The translations under genes were made by a program, and so were the position numbers. Positions 1 through 5,245 of a DNA stretch of 7,027 nucleotides are shown piece after piece. The stretch lies in the NCBI GenBank assembly GCA_947296835.1, contig CAMYQS010000077.1, positions 1-7,027 on the forward strand, read 5' to 3'. Position 1 is the stretch's first letter. Every line of letters starts with the position of its first letter. The notes below the pieces were generated by a model. It made no database searches. It was given only the letters and a program-made list of their open reading frames with translations, and was not told the origin of the DNA. The stretch comes from an uncultured Atopostipes sp. Its GTDB lineage: Bacteria; Bacillota; Bacilli; Lactobacillales; Carnobacteriaceae_A.

Positions 1-222
1 TCTATTGAGTTACTGGGTATTGTTTATGATGATGACGCCATTGTGCGTACATCAAACAAAGGGGAGCCGGTTGTATTGGATCCGGATATCCTTTCAAGTA
101 AAGGTTACCGAAACATTGCACGCCGTATCTTAGGGGAGTCCGTTCCTCTATTAACCATAAAAGAAAAAGAAGAAAAGCTACCTTTCTGGAAGCGAATCTT
201 TAACTTCAATAAAACAGACTAG
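1..222 (+). CDS. minD: MinD, septum site-determining ATPase (3' end only)
   Basis: The window opens inside this gene; 73 C-terminal codons and a TAG stop are visible. MinD is a deviant Walker-A ATPase of the ParA/MinD family. It recruits MinC to the membrane and so keeps the FtsZ ring away from the cell poles. The visible part contains LLGIVYDDD, the conserved TSNKGEP segment (family: (A/S)SNxGEP), and YRNIARRILGES, all matching the MinD C-terminal domain as I recall it from Bacillus. The last residues (LPFWKRIFNFN) form a basic, aromatic amphipathic helix, the expected membrane-targeting sequence. The nucleotide-binding N-terminus lies outside the window. In Bacillus, minD sits upstream of spoIVFA-spoIVFB-rplU; here a terminator and repeat-rich spacer separate it directly from rplU. 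Identification is strong despite the truncation. Confidence 0.93.
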   Translation, partial: SIELLGIVYDDDAIVRTSNKGEPVVLDPDILSSKGYRNIARRILGESVPLLTIKEKEEKLPFWKRIFNFNKTD

Positions 223-230
223 TTAAAAAT

Positions 231-277
231 GAAAAGGGAGCCGATTCAGCATACGACTGAATCGGTTTCTCTTTTTT
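231..277 (+). terminator. Rho-independent terminator after minD
   Basis: A 9-bp perfect stem, CCGATTCAG (241-249) with CTGAATCGG (257-265), closes a 7-nt loop. It can extend imperfectly through GGGAG and TTTCTC and is followed by six T (272-277). It begins 8 bp after the minD stop and ends the upstream cell-division operon. Confidence 0.93.
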
Positions 278-362
278 GATTTGAGAGAGTGAAGGTGTCA
301 TAAGTTTACTGTTTTAATATAGTTATCTCTTCTTTGGTTAACATCATAATTTTTACCCCTTT

Positions 363-473
363 GTCTAGATTTATTTTAAGGAATATACCTAGTGTCTAGA
401 TTATTATTCTTATCTATCACTAAGTCTAGATATATATTACTATAATATTAAGTGTCCAGTAATAGGGGTCTAG
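363..473. repeat. Degenerate array of GTCTAGA anchors, period about 30 bp
   Basis: GTCTAGA occurs at 363-369, 394-400 and 424-430, then a variant GTCCAG at 454-459, giving spacings of 31, 30 and 30 bp. A further GTCTAG lies at 468-473. Between anchors the sequence is almost pure A/T and poorly conserved. TCTAGA is palindromic, so each anchor is a small dyad, and the spacing is close to three helical turns. Function unknown; the array could be spaced protein-binding sites or decayed tandem repeats. Confidence 0.55.
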
Positions 474-478
474 TTAAA

Positions 479-598
479 TTTACTGAACCAGTCCACCAAT
501 ATCAGAAAGATGGACGCATTTACTGAATCAGTCCACCAATTTCAGAAAAATGGACTACTTTACCGAATCAGTCCACCAATACCAAAAAGATGGACGAC
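479..598. repeat. Three tandem 40-bp repeats with internal dyads
   Basis: Units occupy 479-518, 519-558 and 559-598 with exactly 40-bp periodicity. Each unit reads TTTAC(T/C)GAA(C/T)CAGTCC, then ACCAAT, then a short variable A-rich part, then TGGAC. GTCCA near the start of a unit can pair with TGGAC near its end, and TGGAC can alternatively pair with the GTCCA of the next unit, so transcripts could adopt competing hairpins. ACTGA-A-TCAGT gives an extra small dyad in unit 2. The unit length is not a multiple of three, which argues against a repeated peptide. It looks like an intergenic repeat family, not a CRISPR. Confidence 0.85.
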
Positions 599-648
599 TC
601 TTGGAACACACGACAGAAGTAAGCGGTAGTGTCACAAGTTAGTGAAAC

Positions 649-688
649 ATGCGACACAGGTGTCCGTCTTTGTCGCATCTCCGTTTTT
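649..688 (+). repeat. Strong inverted repeat followed by T5 (possible terminator)
   Basis: ATGCGACA (649-656) is perfectly complementary to TGTCGCAT (671-678) across a 14-nt loop. The loop region contains a competing small dyad, GACAC-AG-GTGTC (653-664). A run of five T follows at 684-688, five bases after the stem, which is a loose fit to an intrinsic terminator. It lies about 100 bp upstream of the rplU promoter, with no gene directly before it. It could equally be part of the adjacent intergenic repeat element. Confidence 0.55.
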
Positions 689-786
689 AAAAACAATCCA
701 CCACCTCTATAAACTGCAATCCCATCAGAATTTCATCAGAACTCAACATTAAATTCTTTTTTAGTTAAAATAAAGGTCAATTGTGT

Positions 787-815
787 TTGACGTGGCAAAT
801 GAATGTTGGTATAAT
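787..815 (+). promoter_or_regulatory. Sigma-A promoter of the rplU operon
   Basis: A -35 box TTGACG (787-792), a 17-bp spacer and a perfect -10 TATAAT (810-815). Transcription would start near 822, giving a leader of roughly 115 nt before rplU. This is a near-consensus, strong promoter, as expected for ribosomal protein genes. Confidence 0.9.
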
Positions 816-837
816 AATCTGTGTTGTATTTGTGTTA

Positions 838-930
838 GCCACATCTACAACCGCTCGTGTACAAGTCTTAAGTGTATAGCAATATACCTCTTGTAACGGC
901 GAGTCTTAGATACTTAATTAATTAGGAGGT
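838..930 (+). promoter_or_regulatory. L21-type structured mRNA leader upstream of rplU
   Basis: The 5' untranslated region folds into a clear structure. CTCG (854-857) pairs with CGAG (900-903), and TACAAG (860-865) with CTTGTA (890-895). An inner hairpin GTATA (874-878) / TATAC (883-887) carries a GCAA tetraloop of the GNRA type. Position and layout match the ribosomal protein L21 leader family known upstream of rplU in low-GC Gram-positives, which is thought to mediate autoregulation by L21. Outer limits are approximate. AGGAGGT at 924-930 is the ribosome binding site just downstream. Confidence 0.8.
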
Positions 931-938
931 GCACAAAT

Positions 939-1247
939 ATGTACGCAATTATCAAAACAGGTGGAAAACAATTCACAGTTGAAGCAGGACAAGAAATCTA
1001 CGTTGAAAAATTACCAGGAGAAGCTGGTGATACAGTAACATTTGACGAAGTATTATTTGTAAGTGGAGACAACTCTAAATTCGGAGCGCCATTTGTTGAC
1101 GGAGCGAGTGTTGAAGCTGAAATCGTTAAGCAAGGTCGTGCGAAGAAAGTAACAACTTACCGTTACTTACGTCGTAAAGATTCACACCGTAAGCAAGGAC
1201 ATCGTCAACCATACACTAAATTATCTATTTCAAAAATCAACGCATAA
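939..1247 (+). CDS. rplU: 50S ribosomal protein L21
   Basis: This 102-residue protein has the typical L21 length and opens with MYAIIKTGGKQ, the conserved L21 N-terminus. The C-terminal part carries the basic family signature YRYLRRKDSHRKQGHRQPYT (about residues 75-94), which contacts 23S rRNA. L21 is a component of the large ribosomal subunit and binds 23S rRNA together with L20. The ATG is preceded by a near-perfect AGGAGGT (924-930) at 8-nt spacing. It is the first gene of a three-gene operon with prp and rpmA, read from the promoter at 787-815 through the structured leader. Nothing is missing or odd in the sequence. Confidence 0.98.
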   Translation: MYAIIKTGGKQFTVEAGQEIYVEKLPGEAGDTVTFDEVLFVSGDNSKFGAPFVDGASVEAEIVKQGRAKKVTTYRYLRRKDSHRKQGHRQPYTKLSISKINA

Positions 1248-1258
1248 GAAGTGATTAC

Positions 1259-1600
1259 ATGATCTATGCAAAATTTGATTTTAAAGATAATCAATATACG
1301 AATTTCACTCTTTCAGGGCATGCAGAGTCTGGTCCATACGGACATGACTTAGTTTGTTCAGCTGTTTCAGCCTTAACGATTGGTACAGCGAATAACTTAA
1401 CGCGTTTAGCGGATGTAGAACCTGACCTTGAAATGAATGAAGAAGAGGGCGGCTACCTAGAATTGACATTGCCAGAGATCTCAGATGAAACTCAACAGCA
1501 AACAGCTCAAATCTTATTAGCATCACTTTTTTATTCTTTATCTGATATTGAAGAGTCTTACGGAGAATTTATCTCTGTGTCTAGAACTAATATTTTATAA
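1259..1600 (+). CDS. prp: Ribosomal-processing cysteine protease Prp (YsxB family)
   Basis: A 113-residue protein, the usual size of the Prp/YsxB family (DUF464). Prp removes the short N-terminal extension of ribosomal protein L27, a step shown to be essential in Staphylococcus aureus. The catalytic pair is visible: His21 in SGHAESGPYGHD and Cys33 in LVCSAVSAL, with the same 12-residue spacing as His22/Cys34 of S. aureus. The acidic segment at about residues 55-65 and the C-terminal SLSDIEESYGEFI also fit the family. The gene lies 11 bp after the rplU stop and 38 bp before rpmA, its substrate gene, a conserved arrangement in Firmicutes. Its ribosome binding site is weak (AAGAAGTGA, 1247-1255), suggesting lower expression than its ribosomal-protein neighbours or coupling to rplU translation. 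Confidence 0.95.
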   Translation: MIYAKFDFKDNQYTNFTLSGHAESGPYGHDLVCSAVSALTIGTANNLTRLADVEPDLEMNEEEGGYLELTLPEISDETQQQTAQILLASLFYSLSDIEESYGEFISVSRTNIL

Positions 1601-1638
1601 TATAAAATTAGCTTACAAGTAATGGAGGTGCAACTAAC

Positions 1639-1923
1639 ATGTTAAAAATGAACTTACAATTTTTTGCGACTAAAAAAGGTGGGGGATCTACTCAAAACGG
1701 ACGTGATTCTCACTCAAAACGTTTAGGCGCTAAAACAGGTGACGGTCAAGTCGTTACAGGTGGTTCTATTTTATACCGTCAACGCGGTACTAAAATTTAC
1801 CCAGGTAACAATGTTGGTCGTGGTGGAGACGATACATTATTTGCTAAAATTGATGGTATTGTTAAATTTGAGCGTCGTGGACGCGATAAGAAACAAGTCT
1901 CAGTATACCCTGTAGCAAATTAA
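1639..1923 (+). CDS. rpmA: 50S ribosomal protein L27 with Prp-cleaved N-terminal extension
   Basis: A 94-residue L27 precursor. Residues 1-10 read MLKMNLQFFA, the Firmicutes-type extension with the NLQFF-A cleavage motif. Prp is expected to cut after Phe9, so that mature L27 starts at Ala10 (ATKKGGGST), aligning with the start of E. coli L27. The mature N-terminus reaches the peptidyl-transferase centre, which is why the extension must be removed. The remainder (NGRDSHSKRLGAKTGDGQ, GSILYRQRGTKIYPG, VGRGGDDTLFA) is classic L27. A strong ribosome binding site GGAGGT (1624-1629) lies 9 nt before the ATG. It is the last gene of the rplU-prp-rpmA operon, followed at once by a terminator. Confidence 0.98.
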   Translation: MLKMNLQFFATKKGGGSTQNGRDSHSKRLGAKTGDGQVVTGGSILYRQRGTKIYPGNNVGRGGDDTLFAKIDGIVKFERRGRDKKQVSVYPVAN

Positions 1924-1935
1924 ATATCAAAAAAC

Positions 1936-1979
1936 AGATCACAACTCAGTTACTAGTTAGCGGGGATGTGGTCTTTTTT
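1936..1979 (+). terminator. Rho-independent terminator of the rplU-prp-rpmA operon
   Basis: AGATCACA (1936-1943) pairs with TGTGGTCT (1967-1974, one G-T wobble) and runs into TTTTTT (1974-1979). It starts 13 bp after the rpmA stop. The loop is long (23 nt) but can hold a smaller inner hairpin. Confidence 0.85.
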
Positions 1980-1991
1980 AATAAAATTTAC

Positions 1992-2020
1992 TTGTCGTAA
2001 AACAGAGAATAAGCTACTAT
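1992..2020 (+). promoter_or_regulatory. Candidate sigma-A promoter for methyltransferase-ackA
   Basis: TTGTCG (1992-1997), a 17-bp spacer and TACTAT (2015-2020) resemble -35 and -10 boxes, with a start predicted near A2027. The -10 box lies inside the terminator-like hairpin at 2012-2037. RNA starting at 2027 would lack the 5' arm of that hairpin and so could escape it. Confidence 0.55.
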
Positions 2021-2037
2021 AAGTGTAGCTGTTTTTT
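2012..2037 (+). terminator. Second terminator-like hairpin before the methyltransferase gene
   Basis: AGCTAC (2012-2017) and GTAGCT (2025-2030) form a perfect 6-bp stem with a 7-nt loop, followed by G and six T (2032-2037). It could act as a back-up terminator for the rpmA operon. It overlaps the candidate promoter of the downstream genes. Confidence 0.6.
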
Positions 2038-2071
2038 AAAAAGCATTATAAAAAAGGTGTGAAAATATATC

Positions 2072-3085
2072 GTGAAGACAACTGAAATAGATTTGTTTCA
2101 CACATTGGATAACTCAACCAAAGTACTAAAAGAGGCGCTTGAGATACCATATCTTGAAGCCCTTATTCATAGTGCAGAGAATCTTATTGATCAAGGTTCT
2201 GTTTACAATGAAGATGGAATTTTATCCGATGAAATTGTAAAAGAATTAGAAGAAACTTATGAAGAGGTAGAACTCGATAAATTTGACCCTGAAACGATCC
2301 GTAAAGCAATGCAATTAGCGATGCTTCGTGGGATTAAAGAAGATTATGTTCAACCAAATCATCAAATGACTCCTGACTCAATCGGTTCACTTATTGCTTA
2401 TTTAATTGAAATAATTGCTGAACCGCAAAAGAAGATTCATTTAGCGGATTTAACCGTTGGAACTGGAAACTTATTACTCACTATCCACCACTTTTTAAAT
2501 CAAGCACCTAACCGTGAAATTGAATTAACTGGGGTAGATAATGATGAGTTAATGCTTTCTCTAGCATCAACGAACTCAACATTTCAACGAACACCAATCA
2601 ATTTATTTTATCAAGATGCATTAACGAATCTACTAATTACTCCAGCTGATGTAGCAATCGCCGATTTACCAATTGGCTACTACCCAGTAGAAGAGACGAT
2701 TAAGGATTATGAAACGCGTTTTACAGGAAAAGATGAAAAATCATACAGTCATTATTTATTAATCGAACAGTCAATAAACTATTTAAAAGATAATGGATAT
2801 GGTTTCTTTTTACTGCCAAGTAATGCATTTAATGATGAAAAATTCTCAGTACTTGTTAACTACTTAAAAGAGGTCGGTTACATGCAGGCAGTGATTCAAC
2901 TACCTCGTGCGATCTTTAAAAACGAAGCTTCTCGTAAATCTGTATTCGTTATACAGAAAAAAGGCGATAGTGCGAAACAAGTAAATGAAGTACTATTTAG
3001 TAACGCACCTGACTTTAAAGATATGGATGCGATGAAATCCTTCTTAGGTGAAATAACCAATTGGAAAAAAGATAATATTAAATAA
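2072..3085 (+). CDS. YtxK-like class I SAM-dependent methyltransferase
   Basis: A 337-residue protein resembling Bacillus YtxK and the N6-adenine DNA methyltransferase family. An N-terminal helical region (1-90) precedes QMTPDSIGSLIAYLI (98-112), equivalent to the target-proximal 'TP' segment of type I HsdM-like enzymes. SAM-binding motif I is ADLTVGTGN (125-133), the acidic residue after strand 2 is in GVDND (154-158), and motif IV is DLPIGYYP (198-205) in place of the canonical (N/D)PP(Y/F). The altered motif IV makes DNA methylation uncertain; the substrate is unknown. There is no restriction or specificity subunit nearby. In Bacillus, ytxK lies immediately upstream of ackA, as here, and in many Lactobacillales it follows the comG operon, which is absent here. 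It starts at GTG (2072) with a moderate AAGGTG (2054-2059) at a rather long 12-nt spacing, so the start is slightly uncertain. Confidence 0.85.
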   Translation: MKTTEIDLFHTLDNSTKVLKEALEIPYLEALIHSAENLIDQGSVYNEDGILSDEIVKELEETYEEVELDKFDPETIRKAMQLAMLRGIKEDYVQPNHQMTPDSIGSLIAYLIEIIAEPQKKIHLADLTVGTGNLLLTIHHFLNQAPNREIELTGVDNDELMLSLASTNSTFQRTPINLFYQDALTNLLITPADVAIADLPIGYYPVEETIKDYETRFTGKDEKSYSHYLLIEQSINYLKDNGYGFFLLPSNAFNDEKFSVLVNYLKEVGYMQAVIQLPRAIFKNEASRKSVFVIQKKGDSAKQVNEVLFSNAPDFKDMDAMKSFLGEITNWKKDNIK

Positions 3086-3106
3086 TATATTTTAAGGAGA
3101 ATGAAA

Positions 3107-4309
3107 ATGGCAAAAACAATTGCGATAAACGCGGGTAGTTCAAGTCTAAAATGGACATTATATGAAATGCCAGCAGAAGAAACGATTGCTTCAGGAATTG
3201 TTGAAAGAATCGGATTAGACAATTCAATCTTCACAATCAAATACGGTGAAGGTAAAAAATACGAAGATGTTCTAGATATCAACAACCATGAAATTGCTGT
3301 AGAACTTTTACTTGAAAAATTAGACGATCTAGGGGTTCTAACAGACATCAACGAAATCGAAGGTGTTGGACACCGTGTTGTTGCTGGAGGAGAAATCTTT
3401 AGCGAATCGTCATTAATTACTGACGAAGTAATTGAACAAATCGAAAGCCTAAATGACCTTGCACCTTTACATAACCCTGCAAACGTTACAGGAATTCGTG
3501 CATTCAAAAAAGTTTTACCAAACATTACAAGTGTGGCTGTATTTGATACATCATTCCACCAAACAATGCCAGCGGTAAACTACTTATATAGTCTTCCATA
3601 CGAATACTATGAAGATTTTGATGCGCGTAAATACGGTGCACACGGAACGAGCCACCAATTCGTAGCAGAGCGTGCAGCTGAAATATTAGACAAACCATTT
3701 GAAGACCTAAAAATCATTACTTGTCACTTAGGTAACGGTGCATCAATTACAGCAGTTGAAAATGGTAAGTCAATTGATACATCAATGGGCTTCACACCAT
3801 TAGCTGGAGTTACAATGGGAACTCGTACGGGTGACATCGATGCGTCATTAATTCCATACTTAATGAACAGATTAGAGTTAACAGATGTTCAAGACATGAT
3901 TGACATCTTTAACAACCAATCTGGATTAAAAGGAATCTCAGGCGTTTCAAGTGATATGCGTGACCTAGAAGCTGCAGAAGCTGAAGGTAATGAGCGTGCT
4001 GAAATTGCACTACGTATCTTCGAGGACCGTGTACGTAACTATGTTGCTCAATACATGGTTAAAATGGAAGGTGCAGATGCCATTGTCTTCACAGCTGGTA
4101 TCGGTGAGAACGCGCCAGAAACACGTCAAAACATCATCAATAACTTCAAATTCTTAGGAATTGAGTTAGATGAAGAGAAGAACAACGTACGTGGAAAAGA
4201 ACGTATTATTTCTACAGACGACTCAAAAGTTAAAGTAATCTTAATTCCAACAGACGAAGAATTAGTGATTGCTCGTGACGTTGAGTACTTCAAAAACTTA
4301 GCTAACTAA
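3107..4309 (+). CDS. ackA: Acetate kinase
   Basis: Catalyses reversible acetyl phosphate + ADP to acetate + ATP in the cytosol, the substrate-level phosphorylation step of the Pta-AckA pathway. From Met3107 it is 400 residues, the usual family length. Family landmarks known from the Methanosarcina enzyme are all present: NAGSSSLK with Asn8, GHRVVAGGE with Arg90, His122 in PLHNP, Asp147 in DTSFHQTMP, His179 in YGAHGTSHQ, Arg240 in MGTRTGDID, and Glu384 in DEELVIARD. An in-frame ATG at 3101 touches the AAGGAGA ribosome site (3094-3100); the ATG at 3107 leaves 7 nt after AAGGAG and yields MAKTIAINAGSSS, so I prefer 3107. It follows the methyltransferase by 21 bp, apparently in one operon, and ends in a strong terminator. 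Confidence 0.97.
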   Translation: MAKTIAINAGSSSLKWTLYEMPAEETIASGIVERIGLDNSIFTIKYGEGKKYEDVLDINNHEIAVELLLEKLDDLGVLTDINEIEGVGHRVVAGGEIFSESSLITDEVIEQIESLNDLAPLHNPANVTGIRAFKKVLPNITSVAVFDTSFHQTMPAVNYLYSLPYEYYEDFDARKYGAHGTSHQFVAERAAEILDKPFEDLKIITCHLGNGASITAVENGKSIDTSMGFTPLAGVTMGTRTGDIDASLIPYLMNRLELTDVQDMIDIFNNQSGLKGISGVSSDMRDLEAAEAEGNERAEIALRIFEDRVRNYVAQYMVKMEGADAIVFTAGIGENAPETRQNIINNFKFLGIELDEEKNNVRGKERIISTDDSKVKVILIPTDEELVIARDVEYFKNLAN

Positions 4310-4330
4310 TAAGATTTAACCAATAGATTT

Positions 4331-4367
4331 AAAGCCAGCTCATGGATTGAGTTGGCTTTTTCTTTTT
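4331..4367 (+). terminator. Rho-independent terminator after ackA
   Basis: AAAGCCAGCTCA (4331-4342) pairs with TGAGTTGGCTTT (4348-4359), 12 bp with one wobble and a 5-nt loop, followed by a T-rich tail to 4367. It starts 22 bp after the ackA stop. Confidence 0.95.
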
Positions 4368-4381
4368 GTGAAATGAACAAT

Positions 4382-4441
4382 CAAAAACAAAAAGAACTAA
4401 ACCGCCGTCAGTATTCTCAAGACTCAACAGAAGTTTAGTTC
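4382..4441 (-). terminator. Terminator of usp (minus strand)
   Basis: Read on the minus strand, GAACTAAAC (4441-4433) pairs perfectly with GTTTAGTTC (4402-4394) and is followed by TTTTT, G, TTTTT down to about 4382. The 9-bp stem encloses a 30-nt loop, longer than usual. It converges with the ackA terminator on the opposite strand. Confidence 0.78.
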
Positions 4442-4484
4442 AATTTGTATTTAGTTTTTAGGATGATTATGGCTAATATTTAAG

Positions 4485-4970
4485 TTAGACGATTGGCTCA
4501 CTGTCGACTGTATCGTCTGTCCGTACGATTAAAATGTCGCTAGGAGCATTACGAACAACATATTGTGAAACAGACCCTACAAATGCACGCTCAATCGCAT
4601 TCAGACCTGTAGCCCCTAAAATAAGTAAGTCTATATTATATTCATTAGGAAGAATATCCGCGAGTTCAGTTCTTGGTGAACCATTTTTAATAATGAGTTC
4701 TACATCTGTTACATCGCGTTGCTCTGCCCATTCTTTGTATTTAGTTAATGTCGTATTAGCCGCATTGGCTTGTTGATCTAAAAATTCGGAACTATTCATT
4801 GGACGATCATATTGAGGAAAGACTTGCAACGTTCGAGTGTCTACGATATGAGCAATAAATAATGTACCTTTATTTCGCTTAATAATATCAACTGCTTTTT
4901 TAAACGCTACTTCAGAAGTTTTGGAACCATCGACTGCTACCATGACATTTTGGTAATCTTCTTTCGTCAT
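4485..4970 (-). CDS. Universal stress protein, UspA family
   Basis: A 161-residue single-domain universal stress protein. The N-terminal strand NVMVAVDGSKTSE carries the nucleotide-contacting Asp14. The C-terminal half has the ATP-binding signature G-x2-G-x9-G-S: Gly119, Gly122, Gly132 and Ser133 in LGATGLNAIERAFVGS. It therefore belongs to the ATP-binding (MJ0577-like) subgroup, and ends with the usual APSDILIVRT strand. Such proteins are cytosolic dimers linked to survival under stress or starvation; the specific role is unknown. A strong AGGAGG lies 7 nt before the ATG on the minus strand. It lies downstream of the 6S RNA gene and converges with ackA. A cre-like palindrome upstream suggests carbon-catabolite control. 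Confidence 0.93.
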   Translation of the reverse strand: MTKEDYQNVMVAVDGSKTSEVAFKKAVDIIKRNKGTLFIAHIVDTRTLQVFPQYDRPMNSSEFLDQQANAANTTLTKYKEWAEQRDVTDVELIIKNGSPRTELADILPNEYNIDLLILGATGLNAIERAFVGSVSQYVVRNAPSDILIVRTDDTVDSEPIV

Positions 4971-5016
4971 CTTTACCCCTCCTAAGATAAAGGCCTAAGT
5001 GAACATCAATACGAAT

Positions 5017-5030
5017 TGTAAGTGCTTACA
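5017..5030 (-). promoter_or_regulatory. cre-like palindrome upstream of usp
   Basis: TGTAAG-TG-CTTACA is a 6+6 inverted repeat with a 2-nt centre. It differs from the ideal CcpA operator (TGTAAGCGCTTACA type) only in the central CG, read as CA/TG here. On the minus strand a possible -10 TACAAT (5020-5015) overlaps it, but the matching -35 region (TATATT) is poor. Binding over the -10 would suggest repression of usp in rich sugar. The site is seen in the sequence; the CcpA assignment is inference. Confidence 0.6.
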
Positions 5031-5042
5031 TTTCATTAATAT

Positions 5043-5239
5043 AAAAAAGATATCCGATTGTGCCGTTTGGTTACCCGTTACTTTTGAACCCGCTAGTTGC
5101 AGGTGGGCTCCACATAGTTGGATTTTGACTTCCAAGTGAAAAGGCTTGTCAGTATCCACCTAATTAGGATCCCTTATCATAATTACTTGTAGGGTTCACG
5201 CATTATCAGGTATCGCGTACACATCAGATATCTATTTCT
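5043..5239 (-). ncRNA. ssrS: 6S RNA, regulator of sigma-A RNA polymerase
   Basis: The transcript would be about 197 nt, matching the roughly 190-200 nt of Bacillus 6S RNAs. Its ends form a long terminal helix: AGATATCTGAT (5233-5223) pairs with ATCGGATATCT (5058-5048) and continues through GTGT with GCAC, ending in a U6 tail (5048-5043). UGAACCC (5198-5192) pairs with GGGUUCA (5091-5085), leaving an open central bubble between the two helices. The apical arm is closed by AGGTGG/CCACCT and by GGAT-ACTGACAAG paired with CTTG-GAAGTCA-AATCC. The GUGAACCCUACAAG strand resembles that of Bacillus 6S-1 as I recall it. 6S RNA mimics an open promoter and sequesters the sigma-A holoenzyme in stationary phase. 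It sits next to rarA, a location I recall from other Lactobacillales. The strong dedicated promoter supports an independent RNA gene. Confidence 0.88.
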
Positions 5240-5245
5240 AACTAA

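Larger units (their letters stand above)
278..786. other. Repeat-rich non-coding region between minD and rplU
   Basis: About 510 bp without a convincing gene on either strand. From left to right it holds an AT-rich stretch with GTCTAGA anchors spaced 30-31 bp (363-473), three tandem 40-bp repeats (479-598), a strong inverted repeat followed by T5 (649-688), and two CATCAGAA copies 11 bp apart (723-730, 734-741). GTGTCATAAGTT (295-306) recurs as GTGTCACAAGTT (629-640), loosely bracketing the repeats. In Bacillus this position is occupied by spoIVFA/spoIVFB, of which I see no remnant. Confidence 0.75.

Noticed and set aside
479..598. Short CRISPR array
   Set aside because: Only three units with direct head-to-tail 40-bp periodicity. 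The segments between conserved blocks are similar to each other, not unique spacers, and no cas genes are present.
510..629. 39-codon ORF running through the 40-bp repeats
   Set aside because: No ribosome binding site before the ATG, and the repeat length is not a multiple of three, so each repeat is read in a different frame. Composition looks like chance.
1305..1526. Minus-strand open frame inside prp
   Set aside because: Antisense shadow of a gene with clear catalytic motifs; no supporting signals of its own.
3101..3106. ATG at 3101 as the start of ackA
   Set aside because: It directly abuts the AAGGAGA ribosome site, too close for initiation. The ATG at 3107 has correct spacing and matches the family N-terminus.
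2896..3525. 209-codon open frame on the minus strand across the methyltransferase-ackA junction
   Set aside because: It lies antisense to two strongly supported genes, has no recognisable domain and no good ribosome site. It is explained by codon bias of the plus-strand genes.
4534..4776. Plus-strand open frame inside usp
   Set aside because: Antisense shadow of the universal stress protein gene; no ribosome site and no family resemblance.
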